Shown: positions 43,194 to 52,699, numbered from the stretch's first letter. The stretch is DNA of 64,000 nucleotides from JADLDB01 sp040755835 (GCA_040755835.1 JBFMAB010000020.1:1-64000); one strand, 5' to 3'. Translations and numbers: made by a program. Notes: a model not told the origin generated them from the sequence alone.

Positions 43194-44588
43194 TCACTGA
43201 CACTGACCCGTGGTGGTGTTGCACGTGCCCGTCGTGCAACCGGTGACGCCGCAGTCCGGGTAGCAGACGCCGTTGGCGGTGCCGGACCCGAGGCTGAAGC
43301 ACGTGTAACCCGTGCGGCAGTTGCTGCGGCCGCCCGGCGCCGGGCAGTTGACGAGGCAGACCTCGACCGGGTTGGTCGCGTCGCCGATGTTGGTGCACGT
43401 GCCGTTCGGGCCACAGAAGGTGCCGGTGTTGTCGTAGCTGCAATCTGCCGAGCAGTAGCCGTTCGTCCACCCGCTGACCCCGCCGTCCGACAGCGTGGGC
43501 GTGAAGCAGAAGCCGAAGTCGGGCGACGGCGGGTTCTGGCACTGCGCATGGGTGCTGCAGGTCTGGCCCGTCTTCGTCGCCGCGCCGCCGCCGTCGAAGG
43601 GCGGGACGGTGGCGAGCCAGCAGACGCCCGGCGACGACGAGCCGTAGCAGGTGTAGCCGGTGCGGCAGGTGGACTGACTGCCGGGCGACGCGCAGGTGGG
43701 CACGCAGAGCGCTGCCGCCTCGCCGTAGTAGGGGAGCAGGGTCCCCGTTCCGCCAAGGCACTGGGCGTTGGGGCCGCAGTCCGTCGACTGGCTGCAACTC
43801 TTCGTGCAGAAGCCGCCGGTGTAGGTGCCGTCACCGCGGCTCGTCGTCATCTTGCAGGTGAGGCCCGTGTCGCACTGGGTCGACGCGGTACAGGCGGAGC
43901 CGATCGGCAGGCCCGTGGTGCCGCCACCGCCTCCGGTGCCGCCGCCGGTGGCGCCGCCGCCGCCAGTACCGCCGCCGGTGCCGCCCACGCACTGGAAGTT
44001 CACGCAGCGCTGCCCGCCGGCCACGTTGCACTGCGCGCAGGCGCCGCCGTTGGTGCCGCAGAAGCTGTCCGTCGAGTTGTTTGGTGGCTGCACGCAGACG
44101 GTTCCTGCGAAGCAGCCCGAGCAGGTCGAGCCGCCGCCGCCCGTGCCACCGCCTGCCCCACCACCCGCACCGCCGCCGACGCCACCACCCGTGCCGCCGC
44201 CGACGCCACCACCTGTGCCGCCGCCGACGCCACCACCTGTGCCGCCGCCGACGCCACCACCTGTGCCGCCGCCGACGCCACCCCCTGTGCCGCCGCCGGT
44301 GCCGCCACCCGAGCCACCGCCACCGCCCGTGCCACCGCCGGAGCCGCCACCCGAACCACCCACGCACTGGCCGAGGTTGCAGAACTGGCCGATGCCGCAC
44401 GCCTGGCAGAGGTTGCCCAGCTGCCCGCAGGCGGCGTTCGAGGGCGTCTGGCACTTGCCATTGATGTCACAGCAGCCCATCTGGCAGGTGGACGCGTTGC
44501 ACTTCGAAGAAGGACCACCACAGGATGGCGCTGCCGCCACCAAGGCACCGGCGGCGAACCCGGTGACCAGCCACTTGACGTTGAACAT
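43194..44588 (-). CDS. Cys-rich exported protein with Gly-rich repeat linker
   Basis: A 464-residue exported protein. The start MFNVKWLVTGFAAGALVAAAPSCGG is a signal peptide, possibly of the lipoprotein type with Cys23, although the box is weak. Residues of about 29-75 are Cys-rich (CNASTCQMGCC, CQACGIGQFCN). A linker of about 75 residues, almost all GGG/GGT/GGV, follows. The remaining 300 residues have regularly spaced cysteines, with repeats around CRTGYTCYG and CRTGYTCFS, suggesting disulfide-rich EGF-like modules. Typical of myxobacterial surface proteins; partner unknown. The linker is encoded by a 24-bp repeat (see 44171). Confidence 0.75.
   Translation of the reverse strand: MFNVKWLVTGFAAGALVAAAPSCGGPSSKCNASTCQMGCCDINGKCQTPSNAACGQLGNLCQACGIGQFCNLGQCVGGSGGGSGGGTGGGGGSGGGTGGGTGGGVGGGTGGGVGGGTGGGVGGGTGGGVGGGTGGGVGGGAGGGAGGGTGGGGSTCSGCFAGTVCVQPPNNSTDSFCGTNGGACAQCNVAGGQRCVNFQCVGGTGGGTGGGGATGGGTGGGGGTTGLPIGSACTASTQCDTGLTCKMTTSRGDGTYTGGFCTKSCSQSTDCGPNAQCLGGTGTLLPYYGEAAALCVPTCASPGSQSTCRTGYTCYGSSSPGVCWLATVPPFDGGGAATKTGQTCSTHAQCQNPPSPDFGFCFTPTLSDGGVSGWTNGYCSADCSYDNTGTFCGPNGTCTNIGDATNPVEVCLVNCPAPGGRSNCRTGYTCFSLGSGTANGVCYPDCGVTGCTTGTCNTTTGQCQ
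44171..44290. repeat. 24-bp tandem repeat (five copies) inside the Cys-rich protein gene
   Basis: Five head-to-tail copies of a 24-base unit, CGCCGCCGACGCCACCACCT plus GTGC on the plus strand, nearly identical. They encode GGGVGGGT on the minus strand. Less exact GGX units flank the array on both sides. In-frame copy-number change would alter linker length only. Confidence 0.85.
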
Positions 44589-44743
44589 GAGCCCTCGAGA
44601 GAAGACGCGAACCGGCCCCGCCGGCCACGGGACTGCAGAGGCGGGAGGTCGTACCCGAAAAGGCGGTGTGGCTTCAACGTCGGTGCGTGTCGGTCAACCG
44701 TCTGACGGCACGGGGCTTCTCCCCCGCTACAGTCCCCTTCACC
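44589..44743. promoter_or_regulatory. Divergent intergenic region
   Basis: 155 bp between the Cys-rich protein gene and the ABC transporter genes, so it should carry both promoters. No convincing -35/-10 pair was found by eye, and the ABC gene has no strong Shine-Dalgarno sequence before its GTG. Confidence 0.3.
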
Positions 44744-45523
44744 GTGACTGATGCCAGCGCAGTCGAGGCCCGGGGCCTGGTGAAGCGCTTCGGCGACCTC
44801 ACCGCCGTCAACGCCCTGTCGATGCGGATCCCCCGGGGCGCGTTCTACGCCTTCCTCGGGCCCAACGGCGCCGGCAAGTCCACCACCATCAGCCTGCTGA
44901 CGGGCATCTACGCGCCGGACGGGGGGGAGATGCGGATCCTGGGCATCGACGCGGTGGCGCGCCCGCTGGATGTGAAGAGCCGCATCGGCGTGGTGCCCGA
45001 GGAGCTGTCGCTGTTCGAGCGCCTCACCGGCCGGCAGTACCTGACGTTCTGCGGGCGCATGCACGGGCTGAGCGGCGACGAGGCCGCCGCGCGGGGAGAG
45101 GAGCTGCTCACGCTGACCGAGCTGTCCCAGAAGGGCGGGGTGCTGGTGGCGGAGTACTCCAAGGGCATGCGGCGGCGGCTGGCGATCGCCGCGGCGCTGT
45201 TGCACGGGCCCGATCTGGTGTTCCTCGACGAGCCGTTCGAAGGCATCGACGTGCTGGCGGCGGGCGTCATCCGCGAGCTGTTGGCCGAGCTGTCGCGGCG
45301 AGGCGTGACGCTGCTGCTCACGACGCACGTGCTGGAGATCGCCGAACGCCTCGCGACGCACGCCGGCATCATCCGCGCTGGGACGCTGGTGGACGAGGGC
45401 GCGGTGGGGGAGTTGAAGGAGCGCAACGGCTGCCCGTCGCTCGAGGCCGTCTTCGAGAAGCTGATCGGCGTGCCGGTGGCGCGCCACGCGGCGCTGTCCT
45501 TCTATGGGGGCGCGCCCGCGTGA
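44744..45523 (+). CDS. ABC transporter ATP-binding protein
   Basis: A 259-residue ATPase subunit. Walker A is GPNGAGKST (39-47), the Q-loop lies near VVPEELSLFERLTG, the signature is degenerate as YSKGMRRRL in place of LSGGQ, Walker B is LVFLDEPFEGID, and the switch His is in LLTTHVLE. The sequence resembles the CcmA/NatA group that powers two-subunit exporters. GTG 44744 was chosen because it precedes the first conserved strand (VEARGLVKRFG). The stop overlaps the permease start by 4 bp (GTGA), showing one transport system. Substrate unknown. Confidence 0.88.
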   Translation: MTDASAVEARGLVKRFGDLTAVNALSMRIPRGAFYAFLGPNGAGKSTTISLLTGIYAPDGGEMRILGIDAVARPLDVKSRIGVVPEELSLFERLTGRQYLTFCGRMHGLSGDEAAARGEELLTLTELSQKGGVLVAEYSKGMRRRLAIAAALLHGPDLVFLDEPFEGIDVLAAGVIRELLAELSRRGVTLLLTTHVLEIAERLATHAGIIRAGTLVDEGAVGELKERNGCPSLEAVFEKLIGVPVARHAALSFYGGAPA

Positions 45524-47175
45524 CGACGCTGCGCCGGCCCGGCTTCTTCGCGCACCTGTGGCTGTTGTGGGGGCTGCGGCTGCGCATCGGCGCCAACCGG
45601 GGCGTTCCGTCGCGCTGGTGGCTGCCGGCGGCGGCCTTCGCCCTGTCGAGCGCTCCGGCGCTGGTGCTGGCCGTCACCTTCTTCGGGCTGATGCAGGTGA
45701 CGGCGGTGGCGGAATCGGAGCTGTGGCCCGACTTCATCCTGCGGCTGTTGTCCTTCGTCACGACGTGCGTGTGGGTGACGTGGCCGGTGTTGTCGGCGGG
45801 CGTGGACGACCACAGCGAGCTGTCGCGCTACGCGGCGTTCCCCATCTCCGGCTTCCGGCTGATGCTCGCCAGCACGGTGGCGAGCCTGTTCGAGCCGCGC
45901 GCGCTCGTCTTCTACGGGCCGTTGGTGGGCGCCTCGCTCGGCTACGTGGTGGCGCGGCCGCCGGCGTACCCGCTGCTCGTCGGCGCGTGCTTCGCCGTCT
46001 ACGTGCTGATGAACGCGGCGCTCTCGCGCGTGGGCCTGAACGTCGTCCTCAACGTGCTGCGGCAGCAGCGGAGCGCCGAGCTGCTGGGCGGCGGCTTCGC
46101 GGTGACGCTGGTGGTGGCGTCCTTCATCCCGCCGGTGGACACGTCGTGGCTGCTCAACCTGGGCAAGGCGGGCGTGGCGGCGGTGCCGGACACGCTGGTG
46201 GAAGACGCGGCGCTCGCGCTGGGCCGCTTCCCGACGGGGTACTTCGCGCACGCGCTCACCATGGCGTGGGCGCATCGGCCCCTGCGGGCGCTGGCGGACC
46301 TCTTCGGGCTATCGGTGTTCCTCGCCTTCGCGCTGTGGGTGGCGTGGCGGCTGCTCCGGCGCTTCCACGAGCAGACCGGGCGCGGCAGCGGCTTCGCGGG
46401 CGTCAACCGCGCGTCGAACCCCTTCGCCCGCACGAAGACGCTGTTCGGCACGCTGGCGGTGCGGGAGGCGCTCGACCTCTGGCACAACCCGCGCGCGCGC
46501 CTGTTGGCGGCGGTGCCCTTCGTGCTGGGCATTCTGCTCAAGCTGCTGTCGGGGAGAGACCTGTTCGTCTTCTTCCTCGGCGACACGGCCGACGCCTGGT
46601 TCCTCGGGGGGCTGTGCGTGTACGGCGCCATCGTCCTCGGCTCGACCTTCTCTCAGAACGCGTTCGCCTATGACGGCCACGGCTTCTCCGCGTTCCTCTC
46701 GTCGCCGGTGGACCTGGGGCTCGTGCTGCGCGCGAAGAACCTGGTGCACGCGGCCGCCGGTGCGCTGCTGGCGGTGGCCGCGGGGCTCTTCTACGTCGTG
46801 TACTTCGGGCACGGCACGGCGCTGGACGTCGCGTGCGCCTTCGCGTCGGTGGCGACGCTGATCCCCACGGTGCTGACGGCGGGAAACTTCCTGTCCGTCT
46901 TCTTCCCGGTGAAGTTCCACGCCAACCTGAAGCGGCGCGACAAGCTCCCGTTCATCGCGTCGATGCTGGGCGTGGCGGCGGCGGGCGCCGGCACCGCGCC
47001 GATGGCGTGGGCCCTGCGCGCGCGCGGCCCGGCGGGACCGACGTGGGAGACGCTGGCGGTGGTGGCGGGCGCGGCAGTGCTGGCGTGGCTGGTGTACTGG
47101 CGCAGCCTGCCGTTTTCGGTGGCGCTGCTGTTGCGCCGGCGCGAGGCGGTGCTGCAGGCCGTCACCCGCGAGTAG
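45520..47175 (+). CDS. ABC transporter membrane subunit
   Basis: A 551-residue membrane protein with about 12 hydrophobic segments in two halves separated by a hydrophilic loop (RRFHEQTGRGSGFAGVNRA). Size and layout fit the large permeases of ABC-2-like exporters, but I recognise no named family. The GTG start overlaps the ATPase stop, so this is its partner. Confidence 0.75.
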   Translation: MTTLRRPGFFAHLWLLWGLRLRIGANRGVPSRWWLPAAAFALSSAPALVLAVTFFGLMQVTAVAESELWPDFILRLLSFVTTCVWVTWPVLSAGVDDHSELSRYAAFPISGFRLMLASTVASLFEPRALVFYGPLVGASLGYVVARPPAYPLLVGACFAVYVLMNAALSRVGLNVVLNVLRQQRSAELLGGGFAVTLVVASFIPPVDTSWLLNLGKAGVAAVPDTLVEDAALALGRFPTGYFAHALTMAWAHRPLRALADLFGLSVFLAFALWVAWRLLRRFHEQTGRGSGFAGVNRASNPFARTKTLFGTLAVREALDLWHNPRARLLAAVPFVLGILLKLLSGRDLFVFFLGDTADAWFLGGLCVYGAIVLGSTFSQNAFAYDGHGFSAFLSSPVDLGLVLRAKNLVHAAAGALLAVAAGLFYVVYFGHGTALDVACAFASVATLIPTVLTAGNFLSVFFPVKFHANLKRRDKLPFIASMLGVAAAGAGTAPMAWALRARGPAGPTWETLAVVAGAAVLAWLVYWRSLPFSVALLLRRREAVLQAVTRE

Positions 47176-47212
47176 CGGCGCCCCCGAGCCCCCGGGACAC
47201 GGCGCACCGCCG

Positions 47213-47818
47213 TCAGCGCGGCTTCACCGCCACCACCTGGAGCACCGCGCTTCGGCCATCGTGTAGCCGGCCCTCGTGCACCTCGCGCTCCTTCTCCTCG
47301 AGGCGCTCGAAGGTGAGGCCGTCGAGCTCGGCGCGGACGGCGTCGGGCTCGCACAGCATGTCCGCGCTCTTCGGGCCGCCGGTGTTGAACGCGAGCTGCC
47401 GCGGCGTGTACGCCTCCAGCACGAAGCGGCCGCCGGGCAACAGCGCCTTCACCACCGCGCGATGTACCTTCTCGCGCAGCGGGATGGGCGTGTGGCACCA
47501 GATGCTGACGATGGCGCCCCAGCGGCTCTCCCCGAAGTCGAAGTCGGCGAGGTCGCCCACCTGCGTCTCGAGCGGAACGCCGCGCTGGGCCGCCAGTTTC
47601 CTCGCCTTCTCCATGCCCACGGGCGAGGCGTCCATCGCCGTCACCTTCAGGCCGCGCTGCGCGAGGAAGACGGCGTTGCGGCCCTCACCTTCGCCGATGC
47701 AGAGCACCGGGCCTTCCAGCGTGGGCGCCACCTCGCGGAGGAAGTCGTTGGGCTCGGTGCCGTACGTCCAGCCTTCGCCGGAGAACTTCTCGTTCCAGAA
47801 AGTCTTCGGGTCGTTCAT
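47213..47818 (-). CDS. SAM-dependent methyltransferase, TehB-like
   Basis: A 201-residue class I methyltransferase. SAM motif I is VLCIGEGEGRNAVFLA (about 38-53), with GEGEGRN as in the TehB/thiopurine-like group. Asp64 in VTAMDASPVGM would bind the ribose. The C-terminal part has the GGRFVLEAYTPRQL strand. Probably methylates a small molecule or metalloid; the substrate is not predictable. Start ATG 47818 begins MNDPKTFWNEKFSGEG, the conserved family N-terminus. Divergent from the HDAC-like gene with 64 bp between. Confidence 0.85.
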   Translation of the reverse strand: MNDPKTFWNEKFSGEGWTYGTEPNDFLREVAPTLEGPVLCIGEGEGRNAVFLAQRGLKVTAMDASPVGMEKARKLAAQRGVPLETQVGDLADFDFGESRWGAIVSIWCHTPIPLREKVHRAVVKALLPGGRFVLEAYTPRQLAFNTGGPKSADMLCEPDAVRAELDGLTFERLEEKEREVHEGRLHDGRSAVLQVVAVKPR

Positions 47819-47882
47819 GGGCTCTTTCGAGCGCGGCTTGCGCGCCGGGGGTTCACCCGCGTTATGCACCCGCCCGGCGCCC

Positions 47883-48803
47883 ATGCGCGTGTATTTTTCT
47901 GACACGTACGAAGTCCCGCTGCCCGAGGGGCACCGCTTCCCCATGGCGAAGTACCGTGCGCTGCGCGAGCGGCTCGTCGGCGCCGGCGTCCTGGGGCCGC
48001 GCGACCTCGAGGAGGCTCGCCCGGTCGGGCGTGAGGTGCTGTCGTTGGCGCACGCGCCGGGCTACCTCGACGCCTGCTTCGCCGGCACGCTGCCCGAGGA
48101 GGCGCTGCGGCGCATCGGCTTCCCGTGGAGCGAGGCGCTGCTCGCGCGCAGCCTCGCGTCGGTGGGCGGGACGCTGGCGGCCGCGCGCCACGCGCTCGCG
48201 GAGGGCTTCGGCGCCAACCTGGCCGGCGGCACGCACCACGCGGCGGCGGACTTCGGCTCGGGCTACTGCGTGTTCAACGATCTCGCGGTGACGACGCGGG
48301 CGCTGCTCGCGGAGGGGCGCGTGAAGCGCGTGCTGATCGTCGACCTCGACGTGCACCAGGGCGACGGGACGGCGGCGATCCTCGCGGACGAGCCGCGCGC
48401 CTTCACGTTCTCGATGCACGGCGAGAAGAACTTCCCGTTCCGGAAGACGCGCTCCTCCCGCGACGTCGGCTTGCGCGACGGCTGCGGCGACGCCGAGTAC
48501 CTCGCGTTGCTCGACGAGCACCTGCCCGAGGTGTTCGAAGCGTCGGACCCGGACCTCGTGTTGTACCAGGCGGGGGTCGATCCGCTGGCCGGGGACGCGC
48601 TCGGGCGCCTGTCGCTCACCCACGCGGGGCTGCGGGCGCGCGATCGCCGTGTCTTCGAGGCCGCGTGGAGCCGGGCCATTCCGCTCGCCCTGACGCTGGG
48701 CGGAGGCTACGCGCGGCCGATCGACGCGACGCTGGAGGCGCACGAGGGCACGTACCGCGAGGCGCGGGCGGTGTACGCGGGGCGGGGGCGCACGGGCTCG
48801 TGA
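47883..48803 (+). CDS. Histone-deacetylase-family protein
   Basis: A 306-residue class IV-like bacterial deacetylase. The active-site histidines are His118-His119 in GGTHHAAADFG; the zinc ligands are Asp156 and His158 (VDLDVHQGDG) plus an Asp in QAGVDPLAGD; the transition-state Tyr is in TLGGGYARPI. Such bacterial proteins deacetylate acetyl-lysine, acetylpolyamines or acetoin-type substrates. ATG 47883 starts at the first conserved strand (MRVYFSDTYEVPLPEGHRFP). No acetyltransferase is adjacent. Confidence 0.88.
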   Translation: MRVYFSDTYEVPLPEGHRFPMAKYRALRERLVGAGVLGPRDLEEARPVGREVLSLAHAPGYLDACFAGTLPEEALRRIGFPWSEALLARSLASVGGTLAAARHALAEGFGANLAGGTHHAAADFGSGYCVFNDLAVTTRALLAEGRVKRVLIVDLDVHQGDGTAAILADEPRAFTFSMHGEKNFPFRKTRSSRDVGLRDGCGDAEYLALLDEHLPEVFEASDPDLVLYQAGVDPLAGDALGRLSLTHAGLRARDRRVFEAAWSRAIPLALTLGGGYARPIDATLEAHEGTYREARAVYAGRGRTGS

Positions 48804-49404
48804 GCGCGCCGGATTCGCCGGGCACAGCGCGCATGCGAGTCCACCCCGGGCGACCGCGCGGGCCGGGGTCGCCACGGCGGGAGCTCGGTGGCGTTTCAGC
48901 CCGTGCACCCCGGTTGCGGGGGCGCGCGCCGCGGTGCTTCGCCGACGTCATGTTCGCTTGGCTCACGCTCGTGCAGACTCCGATCGCACGGATCGCCTCG
49001 ACTGCACGAGAAGCCGAGGCCTCGCGCGAGGTCGTGAGCGCGAAGGCGCCGACGCACCCGGGGGCGCTCGACGGGAACGGTCGCCGCGTCGAAGCGCGGC
49101 CTGACAGGGATGCTGACGCGGCGGCGCGAGCGGCCCTCGACGCGCCCGTCGAGTCGGTGGACAGCCAGCTGCTCGACCGCGGCAATCTGCCTTTCCTGCT
49201 CGCCGAGCTGGCCACGGAGCCCGGCGAGCAGGCCCGCGACGCCAGGCACGGGAAATCGCCAGAACGCTCGATGTCGCCCGTCGCTGGCCGGAGCCAGGCA
49301 AGAGCTGACGACCCGCGAGATGGGCCGTTGATGCGATTCGGTATTGGTCGGGTCGCCGGGGGGCTACGCTCGCTTGACGGGCCGGGCGCGACTGGGAGTG
49401 GGAC
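48804..49404 (+). other. 601-bp gap with a weak coding remnant
   Basis: The first 150 bases show nothing clear. From ATG 48950 a frame opens MFAWLTLVQTPIARIAS, and about 49160-49250 reads LLDRGNLPFLLAELATEPGE with normal codon bias; one frame over this continues as REIARTLDVARRWPEPGKS to a TGA at 49308. This looks like the C-terminal end of a broken gene, but the evidence is thin and no family is recognised. The remainder up to 49404 holds nothing I can name. Confidence 0.3.
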
Positions 49405-50811
49405 GTGACGAATGTCATCGTTGTGGTGGTCGCCGGGCTCCTCGCGAGCACTGACTCGCTGGGCGCCGTCTCCGCACACATCGACGTCGCGGCGCCGGGC
49501 CCGGGAGACGGTGCGGCGACTTCGTCGGACGCTGCCAGCGTTGCGTCCGACGCGAAGGCGACGGCAGGTGCGCCCGATCGGAGCGAGTTGGTCCCGGCGT
49601 CAGCACAGGGGACGTCGAGTTTGGACGCGCTCATTCGGTTCGGCGCGCCCGCCGCACCCGCGGGAGGGACTGCGAGCTTGGACGCGCCCCACCGGGATGA
49701 CACCGCGGTCGCGCCAGTGAGAGGGACGGAAACGTCGCCTGCGCCGGCAGCCGGGACGGTCGACGCTCCGGCTCCGGTGGAGACGGCCGCGCCGGGCGGT
49801 GGCGCCAACGCGCCGAGCGGTGTGGTCGAGAGCACGTGGAACGGCACACCCGCTCGTCCCGAGGTCGTGACTCCGCCGGCACCCGATCGCGGCGACGCCC
49901 GCGTGCGGCGCTTCCTCGGTGCGCTCCTCGGCGGTGCGATCGGCGTGGGCGTGCCGATCGCCCTCGCGCCGGCGTTCCCCTGCGCGACCGGCGTCGGCGG
50001 TAGTTCGAGCTGCCTGTCCACGGGTCACCTGGCGCTCGCCTTCGCCTCACCGCTGCTCGGGCTGGTCGGATCCGTCGCCGGCTACGTCGCGGCGGGCGGG
50101 CAGGCGAGCGCGGCGGGCCTGGGCGCGCTCTTCCCCGCGGCGCTCACGACGATGGCCGTCATGGCGGCCATGGCGCAGATGGATTCGACGCTCGTGAGGT
50201 CGTGGCTGCCCGGCGTCATCGCCGGCGCGTCGGTGTTGGCGCTCACGTCCGCGCTCTTTCTCACCTGGCGTGAGGACCACGTCGCCTCGGCGAGCGCGGT
50301 CGCCAACGCCGACGCAGGTGCGACCCGCGTGCGCGTCGCCGCCACCATCGCCGCGTCGACGGCCGTAGCGGTGGCCGGCGCGACCGCGGCCATCGGCGCT
50401 GCGCTCGCCTGTCGCGCCGGCTGCTCGGGCACCGTGGCCGTCGCGCTCACGTCGGCGCTGTTGGTCGGCCACGCGTTCGCGGTGTTCGGCGTGCACCGAG
50501 CGCTCGGGGGCCGCGCGCCGCCCTGGGCGCCGCTCCTCTCGCTCCTCGTCGACGGGCTGGGCTCCGGCATCCTCGTGGCCGCGGTGTGGCTGCCGTCGTC
50601 CTCACCGGGCGCGTTCGCGGAGGGCGCGCGCAACGACCTCGCGGCCTACGCCGCGGGCGTGGCGATCGTCGCGGGCCTCAGCGTCACACCGATGCTCATC
50701 CTGGAGGCGCTGCACACGCGCGCGGTGGAGTCGGAGGCGGCGAGCCGCGTGCGCGTGGGCGTCGCCCCGATGCCCGGCGGCGGTGTCGTCAGCGCGGGGT
50801 TGTCATGGTGA
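49405..50811 (+). CDS. Polytopic membrane protein with long Ala/Pro/Ser-rich segment
   Basis: A 468-residue protein, not recognised. A signal-like start (MTNVIVVVVAGLLAS) is followed by about 125 residues rich in Ala, Pro, Ser and Thr with short imperfect repeats (GTSSLDALIRFGAPA, GTASLDAPHRDD). From about residue 170 there are eight or so membrane helices (RRFLGALLGGAIGVGVPIAL and others) with two small Cys loops (PCATGVGGSSSCL, CRAGC). GTG 49405 is the start. It overlaps the following gene by 7 bp, and the two probably form one envelope system. Confidence 0.65.
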   Translation: MTNVIVVVVAGLLASTDSLGAVSAHIDVAAPGPGDGAATSSDAASVASDAKATAGAPDRSELVPASAQGTSSLDALIRFGAPAAPAGGTASLDAPHRDDTAVAPVRGTETSPAPAAGTVDAPAPVETAAPGGGANAPSGVVESTWNGTPARPEVVTPPAPDRGDARVRRFLGALLGGAIGVGVPIALAPAFPCATGVGGSSSCLSTGHLALAFASPLLGLVGSVAGYVAAGGQASAAGLGALFPAALTTMAVMAAMAQMDSTLVRSWLPGVIAGASVLALTSALFLTWREDHVASASAVANADAGATRVRVAATIAASTAVAVAGATAAIGAALACRAGCSGTVAVALTSALLVGHAFAVFGVHRALGGRAPPWAPLLSLLVDGLGSGILVAAVWLPSSSPGAFAEGARNDLAAYAAGVAIVAGLSVTPMLILEALHTRAVESEAASRVRVGVAPMPGGGVVSAGLSW

Positions 50812-51326
50812 GCGCTGCGCTGGTCGCTGCGTTGGTGGCGTCGTCGGCGCTCGCGGACGACGTGGCGCCGCCGCACCCCATCGCGCGAGATGGCGTGTGG
50901 CTGCAGGTGGCGCCGCTCGACGTGTCGTGGTCCTTCGAGGCCGTCGACGCGCTGTCCTTCCTGCCGTGGCTCCCGGTCACCTTCGGCGCGGACCTCGGCC
51001 TGCTGCAGTTCGGCGTGGGTGTCGGCGTGCGCCCGCTGGTGCGTGACGTGATGATCCTCACGAGCCCGGTGCTGCGCCGGCAGTTCGCGACGCTGTCCCC
51101 GCGGCTCGGTGGGCTGGTGGAGGCGCGGCTCCACGCGGGCATCCTCCCGCGCAGCGGTCTGGCCGTCGGCGGCGGCTTCGGCTTCGGGTTGGAGATCTTC
51201 CTGTTCGACTGGCTGTCGCTGTCGCCCACCGCTGGCGTCGACATCCTGGCGGGCGCGACTGGGGGCTCCCGCAGCAGCGTCGGCGTCGTCGTCTCGGGCC
51301 GCGTCGCGCTGAACGCCGTCTTCTGA
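50805..51326 (+). CDS. Exported protein, likely small outer-membrane beta-barrel
   Basis: A 173-residue protein with a standard signal peptide (MVSAALVAALVASSALA, cleavage before Asp18). The mature part alternates hydrophobic strands (GLLQFGVGVGVRPLVRD, SGLAVGGGFGFGLEIFLFDW, SSVGVVVSGRVALNAVF) and ends in Phe, the usual C-terminal signal for outer-membrane barrel assembly. Function unknown. Overlaps the upstream membrane-protein gene by 7 bp. Confidence 0.65.
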   Translation: MVSAALVAALVASSALADDVAPPHPIARDGVWLQVAPLDVSWSFEAVDALSFLPWLPVTFGADLGLLQFGVGVGVRPLVRDVMILTSPVLRRQFATLSPRLGGLVEARLHAGILPRSGLAVGGGFGFGLEIFLFDWLSLSPTAGVDILAGATGGSRSSVGVVVSGRVALNAVF

Positions 51327-51599
51327 TGGGCGCCGGCGTCGGGGCGGGACGCGGCTCACAGGTCCGCTCGATGCCACAGCCCGTCACGCCCAGCAGCAGC
51401 CCGTTCGTTCGCATGGTGACCGGTTGTTCATGGTTTGTGCCCGTTGCAAACCTCCGGAAACCAAGTGGGCCCTGGCCTGCTGCGGTGCGGGTTGCGCAAT
51501 GGCCGAGGGCCGGGGTGGGCACGCGGACGGCGGCGCGTGTCGGTGCCGCGGCGCGGCGCGTTGACAGGAGGGCGGGCGCTCTGCGACTCCACGCGGACG

Positions 51600-52652
51600 A
51601 TGTCGTCCCGTGCGCTGCCCGGCCTCACCGTCGACGAGCTCACCCGCGAGTTGGGGAGCCGCACCCGCGCCATCGAGGTGCTGAAGTGGCTGTACGCGCA
51701 GTCGCCGGTGCCCGAGCGCTTGCCGGACAGGCTGCCGACGGTGAGCCACCGCGCGTGGCGGCCGTTCGTCGCGCGGCACACGCTGGTGCGGCCGGTGGTC
51801 ACGGCGCGTTCCGTGAGCGTGGACGGCACCACCAAGTACTCGCTGGCCCTGGACGGTTCGAACGTGGAGACGGTGCGGATCCCCGCGAAGGGGCGCAGCA
51901 CCATCTGCGTGTCGAGCCAGGCGGGCTGCACGCGCCGGTGCGTCTTCTGCGCGACGAAGGAACTGGGCTTCATCCGCCAGCTCAAGGCCGAGGAGATGGT
52001 GGCGCAGTACCTCCTCGCGCGGAGCGAGGCGCCGCCGGAGCACCCGGCGCGCAACGTCGTCTTCATGGGCATGGGCGAGCCGTTCGACAACCTCGACGAG
52101 GTCTTGCGCGCGGTGGAGGTGCTGACGCAGGCGCCCGCGCCGCAGCTGCGCGCGGAGTCGGTGACGGTGTCGACGTCGGGCGTGCTGCCGGGCTTGAAGC
52201 GCTTCCTCGCGGAGTCGAGGGCGTCGCTGGCGCTGTCGCTCAACGCCACCACCGACGAGGTGCGCGAGCAGGTGATGCCGCAGAACAAGACGTGGCCCAT
52301 CGCCGCGCTGCTGGGCGTGCTGAAGGACGACGCGCGCCGCCGCCGCCGCCCGCGGGAGACGTTCATCGAGTACGTGCTGTTCGACGGGCTCAACGACACC
52401 GACGACGACGCGGACCGGCTGGTGCGGCTTCTCGACGGCATCCCGTCGCGGGTGAACCTGATCCCCTACAACCCGTACCCCGGCACGACGCTGAAGACGC
52501 CGCCGGAGGAGCGGATCCGCCGCTTCCACGAGCGCGTGGTGAAGCAGGGCCTGTTGTGCCTCGTGCGCTGGCCGCGCGGCCGGGAGATCGCCGCGGCCTG
52601 CGGGCAGCTGGTGCTGGCGAAGGACGCCGGGGGCTTCCAGCCCCACGCCTGA
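51600..52652 (+). CDS. rlmN: 23S rRNA/tRNA m2A methyltransferase RlmN-like
   Basis: A 350-residue radical SAM enzyme. The CX3CX2C cluster site is Cys110/114/117 (SSQAGCTRRCVFCATKE). MGMGEPFDN and VSTSGVLPGLKRF are the SAM-binding parts, SLNATTDEVREQVMP is typical of RlmN, and the second catalytic Cys is in EIAAACGQL near the C-terminus. It would methylate C2 of A2503 in 23S rRNA and A37 of some tRNAs using a Cys-bound methylene. ATG 51600 was chosen as the first start before LTVDEL; the preceding 270 bp show no gene. Confidence 0.88.
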   Translation: MSSRALPGLTVDELTRELGSRTRAIEVLKWLYAQSPVPERLPDRLPTVSHRAWRPFVARHTLVRPVVTARSVSVDGTTKYSLALDGSNVETVRIPAKGRSTICVSSQAGCTRRCVFCATKELGFIRQLKAEEMVAQYLLARSEAPPEHPARNVVFMGMGEPFDNLDEVLRAVEVLTQAPAPQLRAESVTVSTSGVLPGLKRFLAESRASLALSLNATTDEVREQVMPQNKTWPIAALLGVLKDDARRRRRPRETFIEYVLFDGLNDTDDDADRLVRLLDGIPSRVNLIPYNPYPGTTLKTPPEERIRRFHERVVKQGLLCLVRWPRGREIAAACGQLVLAKDAGGFQPHA

Positions 52653-52699
52653 GCCGGTCGCGTCGACAGCGCCGCCGCAGGGGCTAGAGTGGAACGCCC

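Noticed and set aside
44081..44464. His/Arg-rich plus-strand frame through the Gly-rich repeat, resembling a short-repeat or CRISPR-like array
   Set aside because: It is a 24-bp coding repeat without spacers inside a real gene; the plus-strand frame is a shadow.
51327..51599. Possible small gene before rlmN
   Set aside because: Neither strand shows codon bias, a ribosome site and a plausible protein together.
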